From positions 62,001 to 126,000 of the forward strand of contig JAWKLX010000022.1 of NCBI GenBank assembly GCA_041392505.1: a stretch of DNA of 64,000 bases, given 5' to 3'. A program made the position numbers and the translations under genes. Of the stretch, positions 46,824 to 54,421 are shown piece after piece. This DNA is from UBA6168 sp041392505. GTDB lineage: Bacteria; Bacteroidota; Bacteroidia; Chitinophagales; Saprospiraceae. The notes beneath the pieces are model-generated. The model did no database searches, was not told the origin of the DNA, and was given only the letters and a program-made list of their open reading frames with translations. The first letter of the stretch is position 1; each line of letters begins with the position of its first letter.

Positions 46824-47335
46824 GGCTGATGTTTGATTGGTCGCTGAAAAGCACTTGCACTGATTGTCGAGCGCTTTTTAGCGAAACATATAAATTGAAA
46901 ATTGAAATAAGAATAATTGAAACGGGGGAAACCGAGGGGAAGGATTTATTGAAGATTAGGCAACATTGATGCCAGTCAAAAAGGTAAGAAGCTGGTTAGC
47001 AAAACATTAACGAACGGCAATAAGGGGTAAAAAACAAAAAGAGAAAGCTTGTTGGTAAATTGAATGCATTATAGGGGTTGCACAAGAGGGGAAATGGTAC
47101 CTCCTTTTTGGTGGGGCAAAAACGGTTGTTCTGCCGTTAGTGGCCAACCAATCCCAAAGCATTGATTTTCTAATTGAGCAACCGAAGCACTTCCTTTTTC
47201 TTTTTCGCAACAGTCAAGTAAAGGGAGGGCATACGTTCAGCAACCGATCTTTTATAAAATCATGTGTCACTCCCTAAAATAACGTGAGGTATGGATTAGG
47301 GTTCACTCTATCAAGCTGGTAATCAGTTTATTACA
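46824..47335. other. Intergenic stretch, nothing recognised
   Basis: AT-rich sequence without a supported gene or a strong hairpin. It must hold the promoter of the minus-strand gene ending at 46197. A short minus-strand open frame at 47007-47210 has no signal or family features. Confidence 0.5.
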
Positions 47336-47503
47336 TTTTTTTCGAGGCTGTCTCAAAAGGCTTAGATTTTCTTTTCGACGCTGAATATCATGATTCTTAT
47401 GATTCGTTATGATCCAAAAATGAAATTTTTATAAATCATAAAATGTCATAATAGACATAAAAATCAGCGTCAAAAAAGACTTTTGAGACAGCCTCGAAAA
47501 AAA
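47336..47503. repeat. MITE with about 24-base terminal inverted repeats
   Basis: The left end has CGAGGCTGTCTCAAAAG (about 47343-47359) behind a T run; the right end has its exact complement CTTTTGAGACAGCCTCG before an A run. Inner complementary pieces (GACGCTGA at 47437 region on one side, TCAGCGTC on the other) make the whole 168-base block nearly palindromic. GGCTGTCTCAAAAG-type ends are typical of some Bacteroidota insertion sequences, so this is likely a non-autonomous derivative. It contains no gene. Confidence 0.8.
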
Positions 47504-47504
47504 A

Positions 47505-47593
47505 TCAGGGGGAAGAAAATCGGCTTTGCCGATTTTCTTCCCCCTGAAATTCCTTTAGCAAGGCAGGATTGGCAAAAGCCAATCCTGCCTTGC
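47505..47593. repeat. Two consecutive perfect hairpins
   Basis: The first hairpin (47505-47547) has arms of 20 bases starting TCAGGGGGAAGAAAATCGGC with a TTT loop. The second (47558-47593) has 16-base arms starting GCAAGGCAGGATTGGC with an AAAA loop and a T-rich plus-side tail. They lie between the MITE and the stop of the minus-strand gene at 47609 and may act as its terminator on the minus strand. The pairing of two hairpins recurs at 49073. Confidence 0.7.
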
Positions 47594-47608
47594 CCTTCTT
47601 TTTTTGAT

Positions 47609-48670
47609 TTATTTTTCGGTTTCTAAAATTGTACGTTCCGCAACCGAACCTGTAAATTTCACCTGCTCTGGTGCTTCGAAAAAACCATCCAGATAGGCTT
47701 TCATCTCCAAGCGGTCGTTGTAGGATAGCCATTTGAACTGCATCACCGTCTCTTCCAATTTCTCCCGTTTGCCCAATAGGTGATAGGTCGTCCCATGAAA
47801 GTCGGTGGCCGATTCTTCAAACCCAAGGTAAACCCGTTGCCCCAATTTGGTCTGTCCGACATTGGTGTTGGGAAGGGCATAAGAAGCATTGACCAGTCCT
47901 GAGAAATCGAAGTCGTAAGGCACTGCGATCAATTTGTCTTTTTTGCGTAGGAATTTCAGGTTTTTCCCCGTTTTAATACCCCAGTCGGCATTGCCGATCA
48001 AGTATTGGAAAAAAGCCACCATCCTTACCTGCGCAATGTGGAAACTATCAATCGGCAAGTTGAAAGCAGTCGACTCTATTTTTTCTGCATCAATCCGGTT
48101 GCGCAGCTGTGCCGCATCTTCGATCAGGAAGGCCCACTGCTTGTCTTTTTCACCAGTAGCGGTATCCTTATAAGTAATGCGGAGCAATTGCACCCGGAAA
48201 CTATAGGGACTGACTTCGTTGTACAGTTTGTAGGTTAGGTACTCCCGCAACAGGGTTTCTTTCGCCTCTTCATCGTCGGCAATGCATTGTGGTACCAGCT
48301 TGAGGTCGTCGTATTTGGCAAGCCCCATGGCTTCGAGTTCGGATTTCTTGAAATTTAACTTGAGCGGTGGAACGTCGCTGCATTTTACCCGGCGGAAGGC
48401 TCCCCTGAGTTTAACTTTCAGCTGCCATTTTTGCTTTTTCCCGTTCTGATCCTTGAAGGATATTTTCGCATCGTAAGATGACTCATCCGAGCGGTCTGCT
48501 TTGAGGGCAGCGAGGTCTGTTTCTAAAGTGAGATCCAGTACTTCTTGGTGGTTCATCAAGTCGAAAATACTCTTACGGCCTTCCCCGCCATTGGCAAGTA
48601 CAACGTTTTGGAACAGTAGCAATAAAAAGGATACACTTAGGGATTTGAACAATAAAACCAAATTTTTCAT
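47609..48670 (-). CDS. Secreted protein with CotH-kinase-like features
   Basis: The product has 353 residues. MKNLVLLFKSLSVSFLLLLFQNVVLANG is a signal peptide. KWQLKVKLRGAFRRVKC and PPLKLNFKK resemble the N-lobe of CotH-like atypical kinases. AFFQYLIGNADWGIKTGKN (about residues 219-237) and VPYDFDFSGLVNA match the catalytic-loop and metal-binding (DFD) positions of that fold. By analogy it could phosphorylate a secreted protein, but this is an inference from short motifs. It is monocistronic, with hairpins at 47505-47593 after it. Confidence 0.65.
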   Translation of the reverse strand: MKNLVLLFKSLSVSFLLLLFQNVVLANGGEGRKSIFDLMNHQEVLDLTLETDLAALKADRSDESSYDAKISFKDQNGKKQKWQLKVKLRGAFRRVKCSDVPPLKLNFKKSELEAMGLAKYDDLKLVPQCIADDEEAKETLLREYLTYKLYNEVSPYSFRVQLLRITYKDTATGEKDKQWAFLIEDAAQLRNRIDAEKIESTAFNLPIDSFHIAQVRMVAFFQYLIGNADWGIKTGKNLKFLRKKDKLIAVPYDFDFSGLVNASYALPNTNVGQTKLGQRVYLGFEESATDFHGTTYHLLGKREKLEETVMQFKWLSYNDRLEMKAYLDGFFEAPEQVKFTGSVAERTILETEK

Positions 48671-49328
48671 AATTAAAATTGTTTAAAAGAGCGTTTCACG
48701 TATTACCCTAATGGAAAACAAAATTGCGGGAAGAAGTTCATGGATGCAAATTTTAAAATGGTCAAAATGGGACACAAAAGCTTTGAATGGTGATAATTAA
48801 TGGACTGATTTAAAAATCTTGAGGATTTGAAATAAAATTAAAAACATATCAAATGAGGCTTAAAAAGCACCAATTGCTTGTATTTTTTCTGTTTTCAAAA
48901 TTTTATTCTGTATCAGGTAGCCATCCTCCAACTTCTGGATGCACCTTTGTGTAAATTTGACAAAAAGTAAATTTTAGGTTAACTTTATGGTAATTATTGG
49001 ACACTATCCTTTTGCATGCTATTATTTACGCATACTTTTGTCCCAGTAATTAAGTACTCTTATATAAAAAGTTTCGGGGGGCGAGCGGCTTTCAGCCGCT
49101 CGCACCCCGAAAACCTTTCTGCACCGAGCCGTCGAAATCGGCTCGGTGCAGAAAGAAGTTTTTCATACTGCGTATTAGGTAAAATGAAAGATTGATTCTG
49201 GGAACTAAACAAATCCTTTTTTCATTTGTCTTCAACCCGAAAAACGACAAGCAGGACAGACCATAATGGCTATCACATGAAACACTTTCAGAAATCCATT
49301 TTCATCCTGACTGATAAATTCCAACATC
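48671..49328. other. Intergenic region with paired hairpins
   Basis: No gene is supported. Two perfect hairpins stand side by side: 49073-49112 (arms TTTCGGGG plus GCGAGCGGCT, loop TTC) and 49116-49155 (17-base arms CTTTCTGCACCGAGCCG and complement). The rest is AT-rich and must hold the promoters of the genes on either side. Confidence 0.7.
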
Positions 49329-49910
49329 ATGGTCTTACTAGAAGAATATCAACTGACTGAAAAGAAAAAGAAAAAAAAGGATGGCTATCAAAAGGAAGTC
49401 GTCAATATCATCCGCACCACGCAGCGCAACAATGTAGAACTGACGCATTTGGCCGACAACAAAGCCAACGTGCTGTTGAGTTTGAATGCCATCATGCTGA
49501 CCTTTCTCATTCCCAACGTGGTGTCCCATACCGATTACATCTTGGAGCGGCACTTGTTCATCCCTCTCGGAATGCTGGCAGTCACTTGCTTTTTGACTAT
49601 TTTCATTTCTACCCGCGTTTTGATGCCCTCCAAGTTCGACAAGCCCCGGTATTTCAAAAACGGCTACAAAAACCACAGCCCTTTGTTTTTTGGGAATGTG
49701 TACAAAATGGAGCCCGAGGAGTTTTTCAACAATTTGGACGAAGCGTTTGCCAGTAAATTGAACATCATGGACATGCTGAAGCAGCACCTCTATTATTCTG
49801 GCCGGCGGTTGGGTTATAAAATGACTTGGATCAGGCGAGCGTTCAACATCTTTTTGGTGGGGCTTTTTACTACCATCGTCTCTTCGATCATTGCTTTTTT
49901 GATAAGCTAA
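49329..49910 (+). CDS. Pycsar-effector-like membrane protein (DUF5706)
   Basis: The product has 193 residues. A basic N-terminus (EKKKKKKDGYQKE) is followed by VELTHLADNKANVLLSLNAI, the ADxKAN(x)LLxxNA signature of the DUF5706/PycTM family. Three membrane helices are likely, at about 47-66, 76-95 and 171-191, with LFFGNVYKMEPEEFF between. In Pycsar defence a pyrimidine cyclase makes cCMP or cUMP, which triggers PycTM to damage the inner membrane. No cyclase gene lies nearby, and the next gene comes after a hairpin terminator. It may be a stand-alone membrane protein of this family, so a defence role is not established. Confidence 0.75.
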   Translation: MVLLEEYQLTEKKKKKKDGYQKEVVNIIRTTQRNNVELTHLADNKANVLLSLNAIMLTFLIPNVVSHTDYILERHLFIPLGMLAVTCFLTIFISTRVLMPSKFDKPRYFKNGYKNHSPLFFGNVYKMEPEEFFNNLDEAFASKLNIMDMLKQHLYYSGRRLGYKMTWIRRAFNIFLVGLFTTIVSSIIAFLIS

Positions 49911-49938
49911 GGCAATAGCAAATTGCCTGTTTGATACT

Positions 49939-49978
49939 AACGTCGGGAGGGCTATCAACCCTCCCGACGTTTTTTTTA
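49939..49978 (+). terminator. Rho-independent terminator after the DUF5706 gene
   Basis: AACGTCGGGAGGG and CCCTCCCGACGTT form a stem with a small loop, followed by T8. Its stem plan resembles the element at 22174. Confidence 0.85.
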
Positions 49979-50177
49979 GTCACCGCTCAATAATAGCTAC
50001 AAGTACTGCACTGAAATATTGCTGCCCGCCCTCCCCCATAGTTTCCCGCTATCCCACATAAAGTAAACAGCCTTGGCAAGTTGTCTTCATTTCAATCCAC
50101 CTATCCACCTATTTTTTTTACCTTTGGTCATCCCAGCATGCGCTCGGGTTATTTGTTGAATTAACATCTAAAAATCA

Positions 50178-51779
50178 ATGGAAACAACACCACAACCATT
50201 CACCAACATCGCCGTGTCCCTGTCCGGCGGCGGTTACCGGGCCACTACTTTTCACTTGGGTGCCCTTTCCTACCTCAACACTCTGCATTATAAAGGTGAA
50301 AACATGCTGCACCGCGTCAAGGTCATTTCCACGATTTCGGGTGGCACATTGACTGGGGTCATGTATGCGCTGTATGCAGCTACCGACCGCACCTTTGATG
50401 AGTGTTATAAAAAATTATACGACTTGTTGGAAGAGGACAAACTGGTAGAACGGGCCTTGCATAAGCTGAGCAACACGTCCGCTTGGCGGGACCAAACAAA
50501 AAGCAAAGATTTGATCAATGCCTTCTCTGAAGTTTACAACGAATTTTTTTACGAGGACGCCCATTTCAGCGTCTTGTTCGATGACCACAAATCGCATCTT
50601 AAAGATGTCATTTTTGGGGCGACTGAATTTACGGACGGCATCCAGTTCCGTTTTCAGGAAAACCACCACAACGGCAGGTTCGGAAACGGTATCCTCAACC
50701 TGCCCGATGACGTGGCCAAAGACTTCCGTTTAGGCGATGCGGCAGCGGCCTCCAGTTGTTTCCCCGGCGGCTTCGAACCACTCATTATGTCCAAAGATTT
50801 CGCTGCTGGCCCCAATAGTGAAATTGCTAAGGCTTGGAAAGAAAAAGGCTACCCCGTTACCGGCATCATGGATGGCGGAGTCATTGATAATCAAGGGATA
50901 GAAGGGGTACAACTGGCAGAAAGAAGGCATGACAAAACGGGTGAACATCCCTACATTGGCACCTACATCATCTCTGATGTGTCCGGCCGAACGATGGCTC
51001 CGTATGTGGTGCCCACCATTGAATACAGCTCTTTCAAAGACTTTTTCACCTTTAAAAGTATCAACCTCATTGTAGGGCTGATGGTAGCAGTCATCATCGG
51101 GCTATTGTTTTTTGTGGACCTTCATCTTTTGACGACTGTTTTGCTTTCCTGCTTGCTCACATTGGGCATGGGTTGGATCATTGTTTTTTGGCTGGGCAAA
51201 TCATTTGTCAAAAAAGTCCTCCAGGACTTGTTGGGACAGGACAGTTCCTCCCGTGTACTAAAAGATTTTGGGGTAATTCTCAGAACCCCGATCTACATAT
51301 TGGCCCACCTGATCCGACTCCGGGCAACATCCGTGATCAAAATGGTTTCCGATATTTTCTTGAGAAGAATTAGGACGCTGCAATTAAGCGCCTTGTTTGG
51401 CCACTCGGAATGGAAATACCGAATCAAGACGAATAACATTTACACGCTGTACGAGGCGGGGGTCGAAAAGAATTATGAACCCAGCCCAGCCATGTTGGCA
51501 GTCGCTAAAGCAGCCAACGATATGGGTACGACGCTGTGGTTTACCGAGGAACAAAAAAAGGATAGGGTGCTGGACAAATTAATTGCCTGTGGGCAGTTCA
51601 CCGTTTGCCTCAACTTGATCCGGTACATCGAAAACCTGCAAAAAGGCAGCGCTAAAGAAAACATTTGGGACCACTTAGACCCGACCACTCAGCAAGACAT
51701 TTTGGAATTGGACAAAAAAATGAGGGAGGATTTTGACCTATTCAAAAAAGACCCGCTGCGGATGGTTGCTGTTAAATAA
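50178..51779 (+). CDS. Patatin-like phospholipase with internal membrane segments
   Basis: The product has 533 residues. Patatin features: oxyanion loop SGGGYRATTFHLG (about residues 16-28), nucleophile Ser54 in STISGGTLTG, and catalytic Asp in IMDGGVIDNQG (about 233). At about 295-338 a long hydrophobic stretch (INLIVGLMVAVIIGLLFFV and LLTTVLLSCLLTLGMGWIIV) suggests two membrane helices, unlike soluble patatins. A helical C-terminal region follows. No signal peptide. The family hydrolyses acyl ester bonds in membrane lipids. The neighbouring DUF5706 gene is separated by 267 bases and a terminator. A terminator follows at 51893. Confidence 0.85.
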   Translation: METTPQPFTNIAVSLSGGGYRATTFHLGALSYLNTLHYKGENMLHRVKVISTISGGTLTGVMYALYAATDRTFDECYKKLYDLLEEDKLVERALHKLSNTSAWRDQTKSKDLINAFSEVYNEFFYEDAHFSVLFDDHKSHLKDVIFGATEFTDGIQFRFQENHHNGRFGNGILNLPDDVAKDFRLGDAAAASSCFPGGFEPLIMSKDFAAGPNSEIAKAWKEKGYPVTGIMDGGVIDNQGIEGVQLAERRHDKTGEHPYIGTYIISDVSGRTMAPYVVPTIEYSSFKDFFTFKSINLIVGLMVAVIIGLLFFVDLHLLTTVLLSCLLTLGMGWIIVFWLGKSFVKKVLQDLLGQDSSSRVLKDFGVILRTPIYILAHLIRLRATSVIKMVSDIFLRRIRTLQLSALFGHSEWKYRIKTNNIYTLYEAGVEKNYEPSPAMLAVAKAANDMGTTLWFTEEQKKDRVLDKLIACGQFTVCLNLIRYIENLQKGSAKENIWDHLDPTTQQDILELDKKMREDFDLFKKDPLRMVAVK

Positions 51780-51796
51780 GACGGTCTTTTAGGACA

Positions 51797-51828
51797 AAGA
51801 CTTTCCAAGTTTTCAAACTTGGAAAGTC
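51797..51828. repeat. Perfect hairpin after the patatin gene
   Basis: GACTTTCCAAGTT pairs with AACTTGGAAAGTC around TTCA. It lacks a T tract. Confidence 0.55.
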
Positions 51829-51892
51829 TAAACTACTCATTTACAATCGCTTTTAAATTCCCTCTCCTGATTCGCACTACAGCTAAAATACA

Positions 51893-51927
51893 AAATGCCG
51901 CCCCTGACATTGGGGCTGGCATTTTTT
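51893..51927 (+). terminator. Rho-independent terminator
   Basis: AATGCCGCCCC pairs with GGGGCTGGCATT (one bulge) around TGACATT and is followed by TTTTT. It separates the patatin gene from the SGNH hydrolase gene. Confidence 0.75.
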
Positions 51928-52025
51928 CATTTTAATTTTCATTTCTATTTTTATCCCCCTATTTGGTATCAGCCTTGCAACATCAGGGAAATCAAATCCA
52001 CCCCATTTCAGAAAATCCATCCACC

Positions 52026-52982
52026 ATGCAAAATTTGTCAAAAAAACTGGCCGCCATCCTTTTCGGCGTCGTCTTCGCCTTGGTCCTCTTAGAAATCGGT
52101 TGTCAGATCTTGTACAAAGTGCTGGTCACCCCTTCCTTGAAAGCCCAGCAAGCTGACCAACTCCACTATTATATCCCCAGCGATGACCCACGCCTTACCT
52201 ATCAAATGAAGCCGGGCTACCACATCCAATTGGACGACCGCCGTTTGGCGATCAACCAATATGGCTTCCGGGACGACAGCGATGAAACGGATTTCCCCAA
52301 AACAGTAGCCCTCTTTGGCGACTCTGTCCCATTCGGTCAAGGTCTCGACCAAACCGAATCCGCTCCCGCTGAGCTGCAAAAGCTTGTTGGCGACAGCATC
52401 AAAGTCGTCAACTTCGGCACCTGCGGCTATGGGTTGGAAGAATTGAAGGCTTACCTCGAAACGAAATACAATGTTTATAAACCCCAGACCATTTATTATT
52501 TCCTCAACCTGAACGACTTCTCTCGCCGCAACTCCATCTACGAAGGTGGCGACAACGGTCTTTACCGTATTTACAAAACACCGTTTTTCAAGCTCCCGTT
52601 TTTTATCAACAAGGCCATTTACCGCTATGTCAAAGAGGGCAAAATGTCTTCTGTAAAATGGTACAAATGGATGTTCGAAGGCAATAAAGAACAGTTTCTG
52701 CCTATCATCACTGAGATGGCCGATTTTGCCAAAAGCAACGGCAGCGATTTTCGGGTACTCCTTTTCCCACCAGCGGTCGCTTACGAAAATGGTAATTTTG
52801 CCCTGCAACCCGTTTTTGACGAGATCATTGATTTTTGCAAAAAAAACAACCTGCACGTCCTCGCCCCCGTCGAACCTTTCAGCCACAACCCCCAAGAACT
52901 CCAAGACAACACCGACCACTTCCAACCGCCCGGCGCACAACTGATGGCCCGTGTGATTTGGGAGGATATGCAGGAGAGGTAG
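52026..52982 (+). CDS. SGNH/GDSL-type hydrolase, membrane-anchored
   Basis: The start at 52026 (MQNLSKKLAAILFGVVFALV) is chosen because it begins just before the membrane helix; a longer open frame from 51963 adds no recognisable sequence. The product has 318 residues. The helix is at about residues 8-28. Block I is VALFGDSVPFG with the nucleophile Ser (about 103), Asn in FGTCGYG-like and YFLNLND blocks, and the C-terminal DHFQPPGAQLM gives the Asp-His pair. SGNH hydrolases cleave acyl or acetyl esters; the substrate (lipid, glycan) cannot be told. Intact and monocistronic. Confidence 0.8.
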   Translation: MQNLSKKLAAILFGVVFALVLLEIGCQILYKVLVTPSLKAQQADQLHYYIPSDDPRLTYQMKPGYHIQLDDRRLAINQYGFRDDSDETDFPKTVALFGDSVPFGQGLDQTESAPAELQKLVGDSIKVVNFGTCGYGLEELKAYLETKYNVYKPQTIYYFLNLNDFSRRNSIYEGGDNGLYRIYKTPFFKLPFFINKAIYRYVKEGKMSSVKWYKWMFEGNKEQFLPIITEMADFAKSNGSDFRVLLFPPAVAYENGNFALQPVFDEIIDFCKKNNLHVLAPVEPFSHNPQELQDNTDHFQPPGAQLMARVIWEDMQER

Positions 52983-53083
52983 GCTGTTCTTTTATGATCG
53001 AATGGCGAAACACCTACATATAATGTCTTAAAATGCGGGCCGGTGGATTTGCTTATCTTTTTGCATCATTCTGCTCGGCCCTC

Positions 53084-53189
53084 TGGGGGTTTTAAGGGGT
53101 GGCGTCGGCCTGAACCGACGCCACCCCTTAAAAACCCTTGAGGAGCACCTTGGGTCGTCCGCAATGCGATGAACATGCTGCTCCGCATT
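53084..53189. repeat. Dispersed hairpin repeat, copy 2
   Basis: A strong hairpin (outer arms GGGTTTTAAGGGG and complement) has an inner stem built on GGCGTCGG and CCGACGCC, then TTGAGGAGCACCTTGG and CTGCTCCGCATT. These outer parts match copy 1 at 22003-22112, while the inner stem is entirely different. It lies before the frameshifted response regulator gene. Confidence 0.75.
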
Positions 53190-53256
53190 TTTTAATATCA
53201 AAAATGTATAATAAAAGATTTTTTCGCCATCCAATAATCACCATAAAAATCCAACC

Positions 53257-53936
53257 ATGACCAAAATCTTGTATGTCGAAGACGAACCCTTTCTGGGAAA
53301 GATCGTCAAAGAAAGCCTCGAAAGCCGCGACTTTGACGTCCGCTTGGTGACAGATGGCCAGCAGGTCATGGCTGTTTTTGAAAAATACGAACCGGACATT
53401 TGTGCTGATGTGATGTTGCCCAACAAAGACGGCTTTACCTGGGGAAAAGAAAACTGGCAACACAACGAACAAATCCCCATCATTTTTTGACGGCCAAAAA
53501 CCAGACAGCCGATGTGATCAAAGGGTTCGGGTCGGGCGGCAATGACTATATGCGGAAGCCGTTCAGCATGGAAGAGTTGATCGTCCGTATTCATAATCTG
53601 TTGCAACTGTCGAAGGGGCAAGCACCGGCCATCCAATCGGACAATGAAATCAGCCTGGGCCGTTATTTATTTTTTCCGAAAAAACAAATCCTGCAAATCG
53701 GCCAGACCGATCGCCAACTCTCCCACCGGGAGGCCCAACTCCTCTCCCTGCTTGCCGAAAAAACAAATGCCGCCGTGGAGCGGAAATTCATCCTGCAGGA
53801 AATCTGGGGCACCGACTCCTTTTTCAACTCCCGCAACCTCGACGTGTACATCAAAAAATTGAGGGATTATTTGTCGGAGGACGATACGGTTAAGATCATC
53901 ACGTTGAAGGGTGTGGGGTATCGGTTGGTGTGCTAA
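53257..53936 (+). pseudogene. OmpR-type response regulator with frameshift
   Basis: The frame from 53257 reads a normal receiver start (TKILYVEDEPFLGKIVKE), the phospho-Asp region ICADVMLPNKDGF, then IPIIF and a TGA stop at 53488. One base over, 53487-53936 continues TAKNQTADVIKGFGSGGNDY, the Lys in YMRKPFS and a winged-helix DNA-binding domain ending VKIITLKGVGYRLVC. A missing T in the TTTTTT run at 53483-53488 would join the two frames. The receiver also lacks one residue before the Asp (ICADVM where ICVLDVM is expected). The gene is either decaying or carries a sequencing error in the T run. No partner kinase is adjacent. Confidence 0.8.
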
Positions 53937-54421
53937 AGAGAGTATTCAAATCAAATCGCATGACTGGATTTTGCCCCTCCCGACTATCTTGACTTAATCT
54001 AAATAAGAATTTACTAACAGTAAAAACGCTCCCAGTCTTCCCTTAATACAAAGGTTTTTTAAATTTGCGCCGATTTTGGGAGGGGCGTTGTAAATGAGTT
54101 TTTTTTAAAAACTCATTGCTACTGTTTCCTGATCAAAACTCTTTGAAAATGAGCGGTTTAAGAACGAAGGGTACTAAAATGCCATTCCAAACCAGTCAAG
54201 CTCCCCCTCGACGGCAGTTTGAAAATTCAAATTCCAGCCACGACTTATTTATCATATTTTGGGTCAAATGCTGGCTTTTGCGTTTTTAGCTCCTGGCACC
54301 CGAGCCTTTCCGGTCATGCGTAAACGGGAACTTACAAGCAAGACGCCCGTTCACCACTGACAATTTTCCCCTTCGTTCCAAGACGATTCACCAATTTATT
54401 TTTACCAATCATCATTATAGA
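53937..54421. promoter_or_regulatory. Upstream region of the nqr operon
   Basis: No gene. AATGAGTTTTT and AAAAACTCATT (54093-54117) form an AT hairpin that can end the response-regulator transcript. The nqr promoter must lie between here and 54422; no clear motif was found. Confidence 0.5.

Noticed and set aside
49329..49910. A complete Pycsar defence system
   Set aside because: No cyclase gene is visible within the window on either strand, and a terminator separates the gene from the patatin gene.
49338..49958. 206-residue minus-strand open frame over the DUF5706 gene
   Set aside because: His/Gln-rich composition typical of antisense translation; the plus frame carries the family signature.
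52089..52940. 283-residue minus-strand open frame over the SGNH hydrolase
   Set aside because: Antisense shadow; the plus strand has all SGNH blocks and a membrane anchor.
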